Source: DASYRM01 sp036004405 (GTDB lineage Bacteria; Acidobacteriota; Vicinamibacteria; Vicinamibacterales; UBA2999). From it: a DNA stretch of 53,741 nucleotides. Positions 31,993 to 41,447 of this stretch are shown here, piece by piece. Position numbers and translations under genes: made by a program. The notes beneath the pieces are model-generated. The model was not told where the DNA came from. It ran no database searches and saw only the letters and a program-made list of their open reading frames with translations. Numbering within the stretch: position 1 is the stretch's first letter; the number at the start of each line of letters is the position of its first letter. The stretch covers positions 1-53,741 of the forward strand of contig DASYRM010000032.1 of NCBI GenBank assembly GCA_036004405.1, read 5' to 3'.

Positions 31993-32762
31993 CGCTTGAC
32001 GGGCGTACCGTAGACCTCGATCCGCGAGACGTTGACGAACCCGCCCCACCCGTGACCGCTGCCTGGGTACAGATCGGCGAAGCCCACCTCGTCCACCTTG
32101 CTCAGGTCCGGCTGCACCCATTTGTCGCCGCGCGTCACCACGCGCGCGATGTCGAGCGACAGCCAGCGCACGTTGGCGATGGCGAACTCCGAGTCGAGAA
32201 ACTGCTGCGAATTGGCGCTGTGCGCCCCCTCGCCATAGTCGCCGACCACGAACGTGCCATCGGCGAGCTTCAGCACGGGCCGCACGACGTGAAAGCCGGA
32301 CGTCCGTGTGATCCACTTGATGCGCGCGCCGGGCACCGCGAGGTTCACGAAGCTGTCCTTATGACGGAGTGTGGCGGCAACGGCCGTCTGGCACACGCCG
32401 GTCCAGAGATTGGGAGGATCGGTGGGCGAACCGGCGGTGGTCTTCGCAGGCGGCGGGTTCTGGTTGTAGCCGGCGAGCTGGATGCACGACGGGCCGTCCC
32501 AGTCCACCGGGATCGATCCCGTGGGCGGTGTCGCCTTGTAGGACGCCACGTTCTTGGCCAACGGGTCGTAGATCTTGAGCTCGAGCGCCGGGTTCGTGAC
32601 GGCCGCGGTCGTCACGCCGCCCTCGGGCCGGAAGTTCGTGCTCGCGTCCATCGGCCGCGACTGCCTCCACGGCTCACGGAAGAAGAGCGGCGTTTGCCCC
32701 TGCCCGTGAAGGGCAACGCCCAGGCCCGCGCCGAGGATGGTGATCACAATCAACTTGCGCAT
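31989..32762 (-). CDS. Secreted protein of unknown function
   Basis: 257 residues: signal peptide MRKLIVITILGAGLGVALHGQ, then a globular domain rich in Trp and Asp (PVDWDGPSCIQLAGYNQNPP, WTGVCQTAVAATLRHKD, DLYPGSGHGWGGFVNVSRIEVYG). Two cysteines may pair. The closing 'GFVNVSRIEVYGTPV' looks like the end of a beta-sandwich, but I recognise no named family. It starts one base after the mutL stop region, so it is transcribed with mutL, and the broken gene at 31702 follows. Confidence 0.7.
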   Translation of the reverse strand: MRKLIVITILGAGLGVALHGQGQTPLFFREPWRQSRPMDASTNFRPEGGVTTAAVTNPALELKIYDPLAKNVASYKATPPTGSIPVDWDGPSCIQLAGYNQNPPPAKTTAGSPTDPPNLWTGVCQTAVAATLRHKDSFVNLAVPGARIKWITRTSGFHVVRPVLKLADGTFVVGDYGEGAHSANSQQFLDSEFAIANVRWLSLDIARVVTRGDKWVQPDLSKVDEVGFADLYPGSGHGWGGFVNVSRIEVYGTPVKR

Positions 32763-32763
32763 G

Positions 32764-34551
32764 TCAGATCCTTTCGAAGCGCTTCTCGAGCTCGCGACGG
32801 GTCAAGCGCAGCATCACCGGACGCCCGTGCGGGCAGATCGTCGAGTACGCCGTCCGCCGCAGGCCGTCGAGGATGTGCGCCATCTTCTCCGGAGTCAGAG
32901 GATAGTTCGCCTTCACCGCCGCGTGGCACGCCATCGTGGCCGCGATGCGCTTCAGCGCGTCGGTCACCGTGGCGCCGCGATCGAGCCCGTCGAGATCCTC
33001 GGCCAGCGCCCGCACCGCCCGCTGCCACTCGTCGCGCGGCAGCAGCGCCGGGCACGCCGACAGCCGGAGCGATTCTCCGCCGAAATCCTCGATCTCGAAC
33101 CCCAGGCGATCCAGATCCGCGGCGTGCGCCAGCAGCGCCTGCCGCCCGCTCGCGGAAAGCTCCACGAGCAGCGGCTCGAGCAGCCGCTGGCTTTCCAGCC
33201 GCCCGCTCGTCAGCCGCTCGGTAATCCGCTCGAAGAGGATGCGCTCGTGCGCCACGTGCTGGTCGATGATGGCGATGCCGTCGTCGTCCACCGCGACGAT
33301 GAAGGTGTCGCGGAACTGGCCGAGCGGCATCAGGGTCTTCTCGGCGCTGACCGGGGCGGCCTCAACCGTCGCCTCGCTGGCGACGCCGGCCGGAAAGGGG
33401 CCATACAGCGCCTCCCGGGCTTCGGTAGCCGACCCGGCGAACGACAGCCCACCGCCGGACTGCGGCAACCACCGGCTGGGAAACGTCGACGCGTAGGGCG
33501 TCGGGAGGGGTGCCGTCGTCGGCAGCGGCTCGGCAGACGACGCGGGCGCGCTCGGGAAGAACGGCGCCTCAGCAGCGCCGACGGCGTCCGCAACCGCGCG
33601 CCGCACCACCTGGTGGATGAACGACTGGTCGCGGAACCGCACCTCCGCCTTCGTGGGGTGGACGTTGACGTCCACCGCCTCGAGCGGCATCTCGATCAGC
33701 AGGTGCACCTCGGGGCTGCGTTCCTTGATCGACGCCTGGCTGTAGGCGTCGAGGATGGCGTGCGTGATGGTGCGATCCTTCACCGCGCGGCGGTTCACGA
33801 ACACGTGCTGCGGTCCGCGCACCGGCCCTTCGGATGCCAGCGCCGCCACGAATCCGTGGACGCGCACGTCGCCGTAGCTGCGCTCCACCGGCACCAGGTC
33901 CGGACGGTCGCCGTAGATCTGGAACAGGCGATCGCGCAGCGAGGCGACCGGCGGGTATTCGATCGTCTTGCGCCCCGCGTTGGCCAGCGTGACGCCGACG
34001 TTGGCGTAGCAGAGCGCCAGCTGCGTCACGATGCGCGTCACCTGGGCCATCTCGGCGGCGTCGGTCTTCAGGAACTTGCGGCGCGCCGGCAGGTTGAAGA
34101 ACAGGTCGCGCACCTCGATGGACGTGCCCACCGGGCAGCCGGCCTCCGAGGCCGAGGCCGGCCCGCCGCCCTCGATCTGAATCTCGGTGCCGATGGTGTG
34201 GGCCGCCGTGCGGGACCGCATGGTGAAGCGCGACACGGAGGCAATGCTCGGCAGCGCCTCACCTCGGAAGCCGAGCGTGCTGATCCGTCCGAGGTCGTCG
34301 GCGTGCCGGATCTTGCTGGTCGCGTGGCGCTCCACCGACAGCCGGGCATCGTCGGGCTCCATGCCCTCGCCGTCGTCGTCCACGCGAATCAGCCGCTTGC
34401 CGCCGGCCTCCACGGTGATCGTCACGCGCGTGGCGCCCGCGTCCACCGCGTTCTCGACCAGCTCCTTGATCACCGACGCCGGGCGCTCCACCACTTCGCC
34501 GGCGGCAATCTGGTTCGCGAGGTCCGGCGGCAGCCGATGAATCTTCCCCAT
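32764..34551 (-). CDS. mutL: DNA mismatch repair protein MutL
   Basis: 595 residues. GHKL ATPase motifs: ELVENAVDAGAT, DDGEGM and GFRGEAL. The C-terminal dimerisation domain has the endonuclease motif DQHVAHERILFE (pattern DQHA-x2-E-x4-E) and CPHGRPVMLRL near the end, so it is a nicking MutL like those of bacteria without MutH. The linker (about 330-400) is Pro/Ser/Ala-rich. No mutS is in view. Six bases separate it from corA upstream. Confidence 0.95.
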   Translation of the reverse strand: MGKIHRLPPDLANQIAAGEVVERPASVIKELVENAVDAGATRVTITVEAGGKRLIRVDDDGEGMEPDDARLSVERHATSKIRHADDLGRISTLGFRGEALPSIASVSRFTMRSRTAAHTIGTEIQIEGGGPASASEAGCPVGTSIEVRDLFFNLPARRKFLKTDAAEMAQVTRIVTQLALCYANVGVTLANAGRKTIEYPPVASLRDRLFQIYGDRPDLVPVERSYGDVRVHGFVAALASEGPVRGPQHVFVNRRAVKDRTITHAILDAYSQASIKERSPEVHLLIEMPLEAVDVNVHPTKAEVRFRDQSFIHQVVRRAVADAVGAAEAPFFPSAPASSAEPLPTTAPLPTPYASTFPSRWLPQSGGGLSFAGSATEAREALYGPFPAGVASEATVEAAPVSAEKTLMPLGQFRDTFIVAVDDDGIAIIDQHVAHERILFERITERLTSGRLESQRLLEPLLVELSASGRQALLAHAADLDRLGFEIEDFGGESLRLSACPALLPRDEWQRAVRALAEDLDGLDRGATVTDALKRIAATMACHAAVKANYPLTPEKMAHILDGLRRTAYSTICPHGRPVMLRLTRRELEKRFERI

Positions 34552-34557
34552 TCTCGA

Positions 34558-35505
34558 CTACATCCACCGGTTGCGGCGGAACACGGCGAGCATCGCCGCC
34601 GCCACCGCCACCATGATGCCGGTCACCCACCAGAACTGCGCCGGTTCGCCGCCCGGAAACCGCGGCAGCGTGACGTTCATGCCCCACATCCCGCTCAGCA
34701 CGGTGAGCGGCAGGAAGATGGTGGACATCACCGTCAGCACCTTCATCACCTGGTTGAGGCGATTGGAGATGCTGGCCAGGTTCACTTCCAGGATGCCGGT
34801 AACGCGGTCCTGAAAGAGGATCGCCTCGTCGGCCAGGCGCACGACGTGATCGTAGACGTCGCGGAAGCGGTAGGCCATCTCGTCGGAGATGGCGCTGAAC
34901 TCGCGGCGGCCCAGCCGGCCAAGGACGTCCCGTTGCGGCATCAGCACGCGCCGCATTTCGGCCAGCTCATGCCGCAGCTTCAGCATGCGGCGTGCGAGCT
35001 CGCGCTGTCCGGCGACGGCTTCTTCCTCGAGATGGTCGATGCGGTGCTCCAGCGCCTCCATCGCCGGACGGTAGGAATCGACCATGCTGTCTACGATGCG
35101 ATGCAAGAGCCCCACCGGGCCTTCCGCCAGCAGCCGGTCGTGGCGATCGCACAGCTCGCGCAGATGGGCAATGGACGTGGACTCGCCGTCGTGCACGGTC
35201 ACGAGCCAGTTGTGGCCAAGGAAGAAGTCGACATCCCTGGTGGCAAACGCGTGGCTGCCCTTCCGCACGTCGATGCCGTGCAGCACCACGTAGAGATAGC
35301 CCTGATACGGTTCGGCCTTGGGAAACTGGAGGCTGCTGCGCGCATCCTCGACCGACAGCGGATGCAGATGAAAGACCTCGGCCAAGAGCTGCAGCTCATC
35401 CCCCGCCGGCGCCGCCATGTCCACCCACACGGTCGTGCCCGACGACGGGTCGAGCCATTCAGGCTCGACCCGCTCGGCGCGGTGCAACGCGCCGTTCCGG
35501 CGCAC
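34558..35505 (-). CDS. corA: CorA-family magnesium/cobalt transporter
   Basis: 315 residues: a cytoplasmic funnel domain, then two C-terminal membrane helices separated by the pore signature GMN in SGMWGMNVTLPRFPGGE. Carries Mg2+ (or Co2+/Ni2+) inward. The GTG at 35505 is taken as start, but the five codons before it (LISIF) continue a CorA-like N-terminus and begin with CTG at 35520, five bases after GAGGAAG, so a CTG start is quite possible. Within the recO-mutL operon; mgtE nearby is a second Mg2+ channel type. Confidence 0.9.
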   Translation of the reverse strand: MRRNGALHRAERVEPEWLDPSSGTTVWVDMAAPAGDELQLLAEVFHLHPLSVEDARSSLQFPKAEPYQGYLYVVLHGIDVRKGSHAFATRDVDFFLGHNWLVTVHDGESTSIAHLRELCDRHDRLLAEGPVGLLHRIVDSMVDSYRPAMEALEHRIDHLEEEAVAGQRELARRMLKLRHELAEMRRVLMPQRDVLGRLGRREFSAISDEMAYRFRDVYDHVVRLADEAILFQDRVTGILEVNLASISNRLNQVMKVLTVMSTIFLPLTVLSGMWGMNVTLPRFPGGEPAQFWWVTGIMVAVAAAMLAVFRRNRWM

Positions 35506-35544
35506 GAAGATCGAGATCAGTCGCGCTTCCTCAGGCGCCGGGCG

Positions 35545-38337
35545 CTACTTGGCGAGCGCCGCCTGCGCCGCCGCTAGCCGTGCCACCGGCACGCGGTAGG
35601 GTGAGCAGCTCACGTAGTCGAGGCCCACCCGCTCGAAGAAGTGAATCGAGGCCGGGTCGCCGCCGTGCTCACCGCAGATCCCCAGCTTCAGGTTCGGCTT
35701 CGTCTTGCGGCCCTTCAAGACCGCCATCTCGACCAGCTGCCCGACGCCGCTCTGGTCGATGGTGGCAAACGGATTCTTCTTCACAATCTCCAGCTCGTTG
35801 TACTGCGGCAGAAAGGAGCCGGAGTCGTCGCGCGACATGCCAAGTGCGGTCTGGGTCAGGTCGTTGGTGCCGAAGCTGAAGAACTCGGCCGACTGCGCGA
35901 TTTCGTCGGCCGTCATCGCGCCGCGCGGCACCTCGATCATCGTGCCCACGAGGTAGTCGAACTTCACTTTCCGCTCCGCCTGCACCTCACGCGCCGCCTG
36001 GTGGACGACTTCGAGCTGCAGATCGAGCTCCTTCTTGAAGCCGACGAGCGGAATCATGATCTCCGGCTTCACCTTGACGCCTTCCTTCTGGACGATCGCC
36101 GCCGCCTCGAACACGGCGCGCGCCTGCATGGCCGAAATCTCGGGATAGCCGATCCCCAGACGGCAGCCGCGGAAGCCGAGCATCGGGTTGAATTCGTGGA
36201 GCTGCTCGACCCGCTGGTGAATCGTATGGACGGGCACACCGAGCTTCTTGGCGAGATCGGCCTGCTGCTCCGGCGTGTTCGGCAGGAACTCGTGCAGCGG
36301 CGGATCGAGGAAGCGGATCGTGGCCGGATGGCCCTTGAGCGCGCGGAAGATGCCGGCGAAGTCCTCGCGCTGGTACGGCAGCAGCTTGGCCAGCGCCTTC
36401 TTCCGATCCTCGAGCGTCTCGGCGAGGATCATCTCGCGCATCGCGTCGATGCGGTCGCCCTCGAAAAACATGTGCTCGGTGCGGCACAAACCGATGCCGA
36501 CCGCGCCGAAGGCGATGGCATTCTGCGTCTGCTCCGGGTTGTCGGCGTTGGTGCGCACCGACATGCGCGTCGCCTGATCGCACCACTTCATGAGCTGCTG
36601 GAAGCTCTTGAACTTCTCGGTCTTCCGCGCCGCGTCGTTGCCGTCGATGAGGCCAGCCACGATCTCGGACGGCGCCGTCTTCACCCGCCCGGCGTACACC
36701 TTGCCCGCCGTGCCGTCGATCGACATCCAGTCGCCTTCGTTGAATGTCTGACCGTCCACCAACACCTTGCGAGCCTGGTAGTCGACCTCCACCGCCGCTG
36801 CACCGCACACGCACACCTTGCCCATCTGCCGCGCGACCAGTGCCGCGTGCGAGGACACACCGCCGCGCGCCGTGAGAATGCCCTCGGCCGCGATCATGCC
36901 GCGCAGGTCTTCGGGCGAGGTTTCCACGCGCACGAGCAGCACCTGCTGCCCCTTCTCGGCCGCGGTCACCGCGCGGTCGGCGTTCAGATAGATCTGGCCC
37001 GACGCGGCGCCGGGGCCGGCGGGCAGGCCGGTGGCAATCGCCTTGGCTTTGGCCACCTCGCTGGTGTCGAAGACCGGCGCCAGGAGCTGCTCCAGCTGAT
37101 CGGCCGGGTTCCGCATCACGGCCGTCTTCCAGTCGATCAGCTTCTCCTTGAACATGTCCATCGAGAACTTCAGCGCCGCCATCGCGGTGCGCTTGCCGTT
37201 GCGCGTCTGCAGCATGTAGACGACGCTGTCCTCGATGGTGAACTCGAAGTCCTGGACGTCCTTGAAGTGCTTCTCGAGCCGCTGCCGGATGCGCTCGAGC
37301 TCGGCATAGGCCTTGGGCATCTGCTTCTTCAGCTCCGCCACCGGCTCCGGCGTGCGCACGCCGGCCACCACGTCCTCGCCCTGCGCGTTGATCAGGAACT
37401 CGCCGTAGAACTCCTTGACGCCGTTGGCCGGGTTGCGCGTGAACGCCACGCCCGAGCCCGACTCCTCGCCGGTGTTGCCGTACACCATCGCCTGCACGTT
37501 GACGGCCGTGCCCCACTCGGTCGGGATGTTGTACTTGCGGCGGTACACGATGGCGCGGTCGTTCATCCACGACCCGAACACGGCGCCCACGGCGCCGTTC
37601 AGCTGATCCCAGGGCGACGACGGAAAGCTCTTGCCGACCCGCTCCTTGACCAGTGCCTTGAAGCGGACGACCAGCTCCTTCAAGTCTTCGACCGAGAGCT
37701 TGGTGTCTTCGATGCCTTCGTGATGGCGTTCGTGCTTGAGCACCTCGATCACGGTCTCGAACGGCTCGTGGTCCTCGTCAGGGCGCTTCTGTACGCCGAG
37801 CACGACGTCCCCATACATCTGCACGAAGCGGCGGTAGCAGTCCCAGGCAAACCGCGGGTTGCCGGTCTTCTTCGCCAACGCCTCGACGGTCTGGTCGTTG
37901 AGCCCGAGGTTGAGGATCGTGTCCATCATGCCGGGCATCGAGTCGCGCGCGCCGGACCGGACCGACACCAGCAGCGGGTTCTTCAGATCGCCGAACTTCT
38001 TCTTCGTCTGCTTCTCGAGGGCGGCAACGCCGGCCTGCATCTGCCCCTTGAGCGACGGCGGGTAGCTGCGCTTGTGGTCGTAGTAGTAAGTGCAGACGTC
38101 CGTGGTGATGGTGAATCCCGGAGGGACGGGCAGTCCGATGCGGCACATCTCGGCCAGGTTGGCGCCCTTGCCGCCGAGCAGCGGCTTCATGGTGCCGTTG
38201 CCGTCGGTCTTCTTGCCGAACAGATAGACGTGCTTGCCGGCCTTGGCAGCACTTCGCTTGGGAGCGGCGCTCTTACGCGCCCCACTCGCCTTACCCGCCT
38301 TACCCGCCCTTTTCTTCGGTGCCACTTTCTTCGCCAT
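35545..38337 (-). CDS. ppdK: Pyruvate, phosphate dikinase with Lys/Ala-rich N-terminal tail
   Basis: 930 residues, slightly above the usual 870-900. It interconverts pyruvate, ATP and Pi with PEP, AMP and PPi. The catalytic His lies in GGVSSHAALVARQMGK, ATP-grasp sequence begins KPLLGGKGANLAEM, and the PEP-binding barrel ends GICGEHGGDP. The first 38 residues are an H1-like tail of Lys, Ala, Arg and Gly (AKKVAPKKRAGKAGKASGAR), partly encoded by 9-bp repeats at 38287-38310. ATG 38337 with GAGG upstream is preferred over 38379. Seven bases follow the glyS stop. Confidence 0.95.
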   Translation of the reverse strand: MAKKVAPKKRAGKAGKASGARKSAAPKRSAAKAGKHVYLFGKKTDGNGTMKPLLGGKGANLAEMCRIGLPVPPGFTITTDVCTYYYDHKRSYPPSLKGQMQAGVAALEKQTKKKFGDLKNPLLVSVRSGARDSMPGMMDTILNLGLNDQTVEALAKKTGNPRFAWDCYRRFVQMYGDVVLGVQKRPDEDHEPFETVIEVLKHERHHEGIEDTKLSVEDLKELVVRFKALVKERVGKSFPSSPWDQLNGAVGAVFGSWMNDRAIVYRRKYNIPTEWGTAVNVQAMVYGNTGEESGSGVAFTRNPANGVKEFYGEFLINAQGEDVVAGVRTPEPVAELKKQMPKAYAELERIRQRLEKHFKDVQDFEFTIEDSVVYMLQTRNGKRTAMAALKFSMDMFKEKLIDWKTAVMRNPADQLEQLLAPVFDTSEVAKAKAIATGLPAGPGAASGQIYLNADRAVTAAEKGQQVLLVRVETSPEDLRGMIAAEGILTARGGVSSHAALVARQMGKVCVCGAAAVEVDYQARKVLVDGQTFNEGDWMSIDGTAGKVYAGRVKTAPSEIVAGLIDGNDAARKTEKFKSFQQLMKWCDQATRMSVRTNADNPEQTQNAIAFGAVGIGLCRTEHMFFEGDRIDAMREMILAETLEDRKKALAKLLPYQREDFAGIFRALKGHPATIRFLDPPLHEFLPNTPEQQADLAKKLGVPVHTIHQRVEQLHEFNPMLGFRGCRLGIGYPEISAMQARAVFEAAAIVQKEGVKVKPEIMIPLVGFKKELDLQLEVVHQAAREVQAERKVKFDYLVGTMIEVPRGAMTADEIAQSAEFFSFGTNDLTQTALGMSRDDSGSFLPQYNELEIVKKNPFATIDQSGVGQLVEMAVLKGRKTKPNLKLGICGEHGGDPASIHFFERVGLDYVSCSPYRVPVARLAAAQAALAK
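38287..38310. repeat. 9-bp repeat inside ppdK
   Basis: CGCCTTACC twice plus a partial unit, coding for the AGK repeats of the PPDK tail. Same consensus as the repeat at the deoC stop (4625-4650). Length changes in this array would keep the reading frame and simply lengthen or shorten the tail. Confidence 0.65.
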
Positions 38338-38344
38338 CTGATCC

Positions 38345-40537
38345 TCAGTCTCCTGTCGCAATTTCAGAAATGTCAGCAATGTCCAGGACGACGTCGCGGA
38401 GCCGCGCCACCAGCTGCAGGCGCGCGGTGCGCAGCTGCGCGTCCTCGGCCATCACCAGCACGTCGTCGAAAAAGGCCGTCACCGCCGGCCGCAGCGCGCC
38501 AATCGTGGCAAACGCGGTCCGGTAGTCTCGACGGCCCACCGCCTCGTTGATCGCGGCCTCGCGCTGCGCGAGCGCCGTCGCCAGCGCGGTTTCGGCCGGC
38601 TCCTTGAGCACACCGTTCGGGACCTCGCCGCCGCGCCGCACGTCCTTGGTGATGTTCTTGACCCGCTTGAACAGCGCCGCCACGCCCTGCAGCTCTTCGG
38701 ACCCCGTGAGCTGCACGAGCGCCTCGAGCTTCTCCCGCACGAGGACGAGGTTGACCTCGAGCCCGGCGGGAATGACCGCCCGCACGGCCCGGATGTCGAA
38801 CCCGCGCTGCTCGAACAGGTAGTGCAGGCGCTCGGTGAGGAACGTGTCGAGAGCCTGGCGCGTCTCGGCCGACGGGCTCCACGGTTCCGCCGCCTTGTCG
38901 ACCAGCGTCTTCAGGATGACGCGGGCGTCGAGCCCGGTGAGCTGCGGCAGGTCCACCAGAATGCGCACGAGACCCTGCGCCTGACGCCGCAGGCCGAGCG
39001 GATCGCGCGAACCGGTCGGCCGCTCACCGGAGGCGAACATGCCCGCGACCGAATCGAGCTTGTCGGCCAGCGACACCGCCGCCCAGGTGACGGCCGCGGC
39101 GCCGAGCTGCTTGCGGGTCGGCGGCGCATCCGCCTCCACGCCCACGGGCAGGTAGTGGTAGTAGATCGCCTTCCACACCGTCTCGGGCAGGCCGTCCTCG
39201 CGGGCGTAGATGCCGCCCATGGTGCCCTGCAGCTCGGTGAGCTCACGCACCATGTCGGTGGCGAGGTCGACCTTGCAGAGACGCCCCGCCGTTTCGGCGT
39301 CGCCCGCGGCCGCCGGCTGCTGCATCGCCTCGGTGGCGATCCACTTCGCCAGCGCCGCCACCCGGTCGGCCTTCTCGCGGTAGCTGCCCAGTTTCTTGTG
39401 AAACAGGATGGTGGAGAGTTTGTCGATGCGCGAGTTGAGCGGCGCGGAGCGATCCTCGTCCCAGAAGAAGCGCGCGTCCCGCAGGCGGGCCGTCAACACG
39501 CGCTCGGAGTTGCGCGCGATGATCTCGGGCTTCTCGGGCTGCATGTTGGTGACCGCCAGGAAGGCCGGCTTCAACTTGCCGTCGTCGCCCACCACCGGGA
39601 AGTAGTGCTGGTGGTGGATCATCGTCGTCGTCAGCACTTCCTCGGGGAGCTGCAGGAACTCCACCGGGAAGTGGCCCGCCACGACCGACGGGTATTCCAC
39701 CAGATCCGGCACCTCGGCCAGCAGCGACGACTGCGAGGCCACCAGCGGGCTGACCCGGGCACCGAGCTTGCGCGCGTGCGTTTCGAGCTCGCGCCTGATC
39801 CGCGACTCGCGCTCGCTGCGCTCGAGGATGACGAAGTTCTCGAGCAGCCGCGCCTTGTAGTCGTCGAAGGTCTTGATCTTGATGGCGCGACCGGCGCGGC
39901 CGCTGGTGGTCAGGAAGCGGTGGCCGTAGGTGTTGGAGCCGGAGCGGATGTCCTGCACCGTCGGCCCCTGCGCCGTCTCCGGGCGGCGGATGACGAACGG
40001 CACCACGCGGCCGCCGTACATCAACACCAGCCAGCGGATCGGCCGCGCGAACACCAGCGCGCCTTTGCCGTCCTCGAGATACGCATCCCAGCGCATCTGC
40101 TTGGGGAACGTCATGTCGCGCAGGATGCCGGTCATCACGTCGGCGAGCACGTCTACCGTCGCCTTGCCGCGCTGGTGCACCCGGTGCGCCAGGTAGACGC
40201 CCTTTGGCGTCTGATGCTTCTCGAGCGCGGACACCTCCACGCCGTACTTCTTCGCGAACCCCGTCGCGGCCGGCGTCGCCTCGCCGTCCGGCTTGAACGC
40301 CGCCGACACCGGCGGCCCGGTGACCAGCTCCTCGAAGTCCGTCTGGCGTTCCGAGAGCCGGCCGACGCGCGCCGTCAACCGGCGCGGCGTGCTGAAGGTC
40401 TCGATCGGCGCCTCGGGCGTGAGGCGCAGCTCCTTCAGGCGCGCCTCCAGATGCGTACCGACTTGCGTCGTCAGCCCGGGCAGCCACGAGGCGGGGATCT
40501 CCTCGCAGCCGATCTCGATCAAAAGCTCGCGATCCAT
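38345..40537 (-). CDS. glyS: Glycyl-tRNA synthetase beta subunit
   Basis: 730 residues, typical for the beta chain of the alpha2beta2 bacterial enzyme. It starts MDRELLIEIGCEEIPASWLP, as expected, and contains the HD-like segment and a C-terminal DALR-type anticodon-binding region. The beta chain binds tRNA-Gly; the alpha chain, three bases upstream, holds the active site. Both subunits and a tRNA-Gly gene are in this window, though the latter is far away. Confidence 0.96.
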   Translation of the reverse strand: MDRELLIEIGCEEIPASWLPGLTTQVGTHLEARLKELRLTPEAPIETFSTPRRLTARVGRLSERQTDFEELVTGPPVSAAFKPDGEATPAATGFAKKYGVEVSALEKHQTPKGVYLAHRVHQRGKATVDVLADVMTGILRDMTFPKQMRWDAYLEDGKGALVFARPIRWLVLMYGGRVVPFVIRRPETAQGPTVQDIRSGSNTYGHRFLTTSGRAGRAIKIKTFDDYKARLLENFVILERSERESRIRRELETHARKLGARVSPLVASQSSLLAEVPDLVEYPSVVAGHFPVEFLQLPEEVLTTTMIHHQHYFPVVGDDGKLKPAFLAVTNMQPEKPEIIARNSERVLTARLRDARFFWDEDRSAPLNSRIDKLSTILFHKKLGSYREKADRVAALAKWIATEAMQQPAAAGDAETAGRLCKVDLATDMVRELTELQGTMGGIYAREDGLPETVWKAIYYHYLPVGVEADAPPTRKQLGAAAVTWAAVSLADKLDSVAGMFASGERPTGSRDPLGLRRQAQGLVRILVDLPQLTGLDARVILKTLVDKAAEPWSPSAETRQALDTFLTERLHYLFEQRGFDIRAVRAVIPAGLEVNLVLVREKLEALVQLTGSEELQGVAALFKRVKNITKDVRRGGEVPNGVLKEPAETALATALAQREAAINEAVGRRDYRTAFATIGALRPAVTAFFDDVLVMAEDAQLRTARLQLVARLRDVVLDIADISEIATGD

Positions 40538-40540
40538 CGG

Positions 40541-41434
40541 CTAGGCTCCCGCCGCCTGCGCCGCGTCTTCCGGCTGCGTCGTGGCCTCGACCTGCGCCTT
40601 GGCAATCTTCACGGCCAGCTGGCGGATGCGCAAGATATAGGCCGTGCGCTCGGTGACGCCGACACTGCCGCTCGAGTCGAGGATGTTGAACAGGTGCGAG
40701 CACTTCAGGCAGTGCTCGAGCGCCGGCAGGATGAGCCCCGAATCGAGCAGCGTGCCGGCAAAGGCGAACGTCTTGTCGAAGAGCTCACGATGCAGCGCCG
40801 CGAACTCGCCCGGCGGCATCTTCACCTGGCCGAACGCATACTTCGACTGCTCGATCTCCTCCTGCAGCCGCACCTCGCGGTACTTCACGCCGCCGCCCCA
40901 TTCGAGGTCGAAGACGTTGTCCACCCGCTGCAGGAACATGGCGATGCGCTCGAGGCCGTAGGTGATCTCGCAGGAGATGGGCTCGAGGTCCATCCCGCCC
41001 ACCTGCTGGAAATAGGTGAACTGCGTGATCTCCATGCCGTCCAGCAGCACCTGCCAGCCGATGCCCCAGGCGCCGAGCGTCGGCGACTCCCAGTTGTCCT
41101 CTTCGAACCGGATGTCGTGCTGGCGCGGATTGATGCCGCACGCCTCCAGGCTGTCGAGATACGTCTGCTGCACCTCGTCGGGCGACGGCTTGAGGATCAC
41201 CTGGAACTGGTGGTGCTTGAACAACCGGTTCGGGTTCTGGCCGAAGCGGCCGTCGTCGGGGCGGCGCGACGGCTGCACGTACGCCACGCTCCAGGGTTTC
41301 GGGCCGAGCACCCGGAAGAGCGTTTCGGGGTGCGAGGTACCGGCGCCCACTTCCATGTCGAGCGGCTGCTGCAGGAGACACCCCTGCGACGCCCAGAACG
41401 CTGACAGCTTGAGAATGAGGTCCTGAAAGGTCAC
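40541..41434 (-). CDS. glyQ: Glycyl-tRNA synthetase alpha subunit
   Basis: 297 residues, the class II catalytic chain. Recognisable by MTFQDLILKLSAFWASQGC, LLQQPLDMEVGAGTSHPETL and YVQPSRRPDDGRFGQNPNRL. It activates glycine with ATP and forms the tetramer with GlyS. It follows recO by 13 bp and precedes glyS by 3 bp. Confidence 0.97.
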   Translation of the reverse strand: MTFQDLILKLSAFWASQGCLLQQPLDMEVGAGTSHPETLFRVLGPKPWSVAYVQPSRRPDDGRFGQNPNRLFKHHQFQVILKPSPDEVQQTYLDSLEACGINPRQHDIRFEEDNWESPTLGAWGIGWQVLLDGMEITQFTYFQQVGGMDLEPISCEITYGLERIAMFLQRVDNVFDLEWGGGVKYREVRLQEEIEQSKYAFGQVKMPPGEFAALHRELFDKTFAFAGTLLDSGLILPALEHCLKCSHLFNILDSSGSVGVTERTAYILRIRQLAVKIAKAQVEATTQPEDAAQAAGA

Positions 41435-41447
41435 GCGGCGTCCCGGA

